DNA of 64,000 bases. Origin: Burkholderia sp. lig30. Lineage in GTDB: Bacteria; Pseudomonadota; Gammaproteobacteria; Burkholderiales; Burkholderiaceae. Positions 62,911-64,000 of this stretch are shown piece by piece (the first letter of the stretch is position 1; every line of letters begins with the position of its first letter). Where the stretch lies: assembly GCF_000687455.2 (NCBI RefSeq), contig NZ_JGVW01000076.1, positions 1-64,000 on the forward strand, read 5' to 3'. The notes beneath the pieces were generated by a model, which was not told the DNA's origin, did not search any database, and was given only the letters and a program-made list of their open reading frames with translations. Position numbers and translations under genes: made by a program.

Positions 62911-64000
62911 CACGCATCTCCTGCCGCATTGCAGGCGCGTTCGAGGAACGGGGGCTGCCGCCTTCGTTCTTCCGGATGATCGTGTCCACCACGTCGTTGG
63001 CGTTCTTTAGCTCAGCATCGAATACGCGGGTTTCATAAGCTGAAGGCGTCGACGTGCCGCGTCGAAGGACGGACCCGCTGCGATCGTGAGTGTCGACGAT
63101 GACACGCATCGACAGTCCAATTCGGAGCGGATGGGGGGCGATTTCGCGCGGATCCAGTGTAATTCGCACCGGAACGCGTTGCGTCACCTTGATCCAGTTG
63201 CCGGTTGCGTTTTGAGGGGGCAACAAGGCAAATGCGCTTCCGGTTCCTGCATCCACGCCGACTATTTTCCCGTGATACGTGACATCGCCGCCATAGGCAT
63301 CCGCCGTCAGCTCAACGGGCTGGCCGATGCGCAAATCTTCCAGCTGAGATTCCTTGAAATTTGCCGTGACCCACAGCGCATCGAGCGGAACGACGGACAT
63401 GAGCGAGGATCCCGGGCTGATGCGTTCGCCAACCTGAGCGCTTCGCTTCGTGACGGTGCCCGATACGGGGGCGAGAATCTGCGTCCGAACGCGTGCGATG
63501 TATGCGTCGCGCACATTCGCAGCAGCCGACAGAACGTCGGGATTGGTACGTAGTGTCGTGCCGTCGACGACAGCTTGTCGCTGAGCGAGTGCTTGCCGGG
63601 ATGCCTCGAGTGCGGCTTGAGCGTTTCTGTAAGCATCCTGAGCATGACTGATTTCCTCGCGCGACACGGCGCCTTCTGGCAAGGCCAGTGTTCGCCGGCC
63701 GAGATCGGCTTTCGCTTTTTCGACATCATTGCGCCGCTGATCGACTTCGGCCTGAAGTTGATCTGCATCGTGATACTGGCCGCGTGCGGCGCGCGTCGCT
63801 TTGGCGAGGGCCGCCGACGCGCGTTCGAACTGGACTTCCTGATCCACGGGATTCAGCCGGACAAGCACTGAACCCGATTCGATATGGTCAGTATCGTCTG
63901 CCAGGATCGCGATGACGGTTCCGCTGATTTGTGACGTGACTTGTACCGCGTTCCCGTCAACATACGCATCCTCCGTTCGTTCCGTATGAATCTGGAAAAC
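62900..64000 (-). CDS. emrA: EmrA/HlyD-family membrane-fusion protein (N-terminus outside window)
   Basis: The visible 366 residues begin inside the first lipoyl-type half motif (TERTEDAYVDGNAVQVTSQI), continue through SGTVIAILADDTDHIESGSV and LVRLNPVDQEVQFERASAAL, a coiled-coil hairpin at about 63400-63800, the second lipoyl half (VRTQILAPVSGTVTKRSAQV), and the beta-barrel domain (LWVTANFKESQLEDLRIGQP). It connects the inner-membrane EmrB pump to an outer-membrane channel. The N-terminal membrane anchor lies beyond 64000. The C-terminal 20 residues are Ser/Arg-rich and variable. Confidence 0.88.
   Translation of the reverse strand, partial: VFQIHTERTEDAYVDGNAVQVTSQISGTVIAILADDTDHIESGSVLVRLNPVDQEVQFERASAALAKATRAARGQYHDADQLQAEVDQRRNDVEKAKADLGRRTLALPEGAVSREEISHAQDAYRNAQAALEASRQALAQRQAVVDGTTLRTNPDVLSAAANVRDAYIARVRTQILAPVSGTVTKRSAQVGERISPGSSLMSVVPLDALWVTANFKESQLEDLRIGQPVELTADAYGGDVTYHGKIVGVDAGTGSAFALLPPQNATGNWIKVTQRVPVRITLDPREIAPHPLRIGLSMRVIVDTHDRSGSVLRRGTSTPSAYETRVFDAELKNANDVVDTIIRKNEGGSPRSSNAPAMRQEMRDAS

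Noticed and set aside
1-64000. CRISPR arrays, tRNA/rRNA genes, phage attachment sites or integrases
   Set aside because: None were seen. The repetition in the exoprotein gene is protein-level beta-helix repetition, not spaced direct repeats, and the IS remnants are isolated fragments.

Overview
The window looks like chromosomal DNA of a high-GC betaproteobacterium, most likely Burkholderia sensu lato. The evidence is the GC-rich codon use, the Burkholderia-type trimeric porin, the EmrAB and LysR/MFS gene sets, and the very long secreted adhesin with a DUF3739-type end. It divides into two unlike halves separated by insertion-sequence debris at about 41.8-42.5 kb.

1-41.4 kb is a surface-signalling and two-partner-secretion locus. 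In gene content it resembles the Pseudomonas aeruginosa PUMA3 (Vre) - Pdt - Hxc region. It starts with the tail of one TPR-glycosyltransferase gene and two complete paralogues (451-4949). A giant TpsA exoprotein of 4300 residues follows (5150-18052, PdtA-like). A divergent PstS/DING-type phosphate-binding or phosphatase-like secreted protein comes next (18273-19580, minus). A cell-surface-signalling trio follows: an STN+TonB_C protein, an ECF sigma factor and a FecR anti-sigma factor (20333-22635), with an orphan FecR N-domain behind it. Then come an uncharacterised gene, an inactivated IS4-like transposase fused to a Phd-type domain, a type II secretion GspK pseudopilin, a membrane protein and a DUF4915 protein. 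A long operon closes this half (29674-41441): the TpsB transporter, a private ExbB/ExbD/TonB motor, a porin-like barrel, coiled-coil and YbjN proteins, a parvulin, a DegP-like protease and two further TonB_C-type proteins. Candidate Pho boxes precede the DING-like gene, the STN gene and the tpsB gene. A separate 20-bp element (AATGGTNCGKAACATT core) lies before the TPR genes, before the exoprotein, and twice before the sigma-factor trio.

41.8-42.5 kb holds wrecked IS3-family and IS110-family transposase genes. They mark the start of an island of visibly lower GC. The island (42.9-50.3 kb) encodes a probable salicylate-to-gentisate pathway by way of CoA thioesters: a salicylate/DHB-type AMP ligase, a salicylyl-CoA 5-hydroxylase-like flavoprotein, an NDP-forming acyl-CoA synthetase, a gentisate dioxygenase-type cupin and an extradiol (VOC) dioxygenase. 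A NahR-like LysR gene lies convergent at the far end, and a NahR-type operator precedes the first gene.

51.9-64 kb is a mixed accessory segment. It contains an H-NS-type protein, a chemoreceptor with almost no periplasmic sensor, a porin with a small exported protein, two more NahR-class LysR regulators, a DapA-family lyase with an aromatic-acid-type MFS carrier, a NIPSNAP protein, and an EmrAB-type efflux pair cut by the window end. No rRNA, tRNA, CRISPR array or origin was seen.
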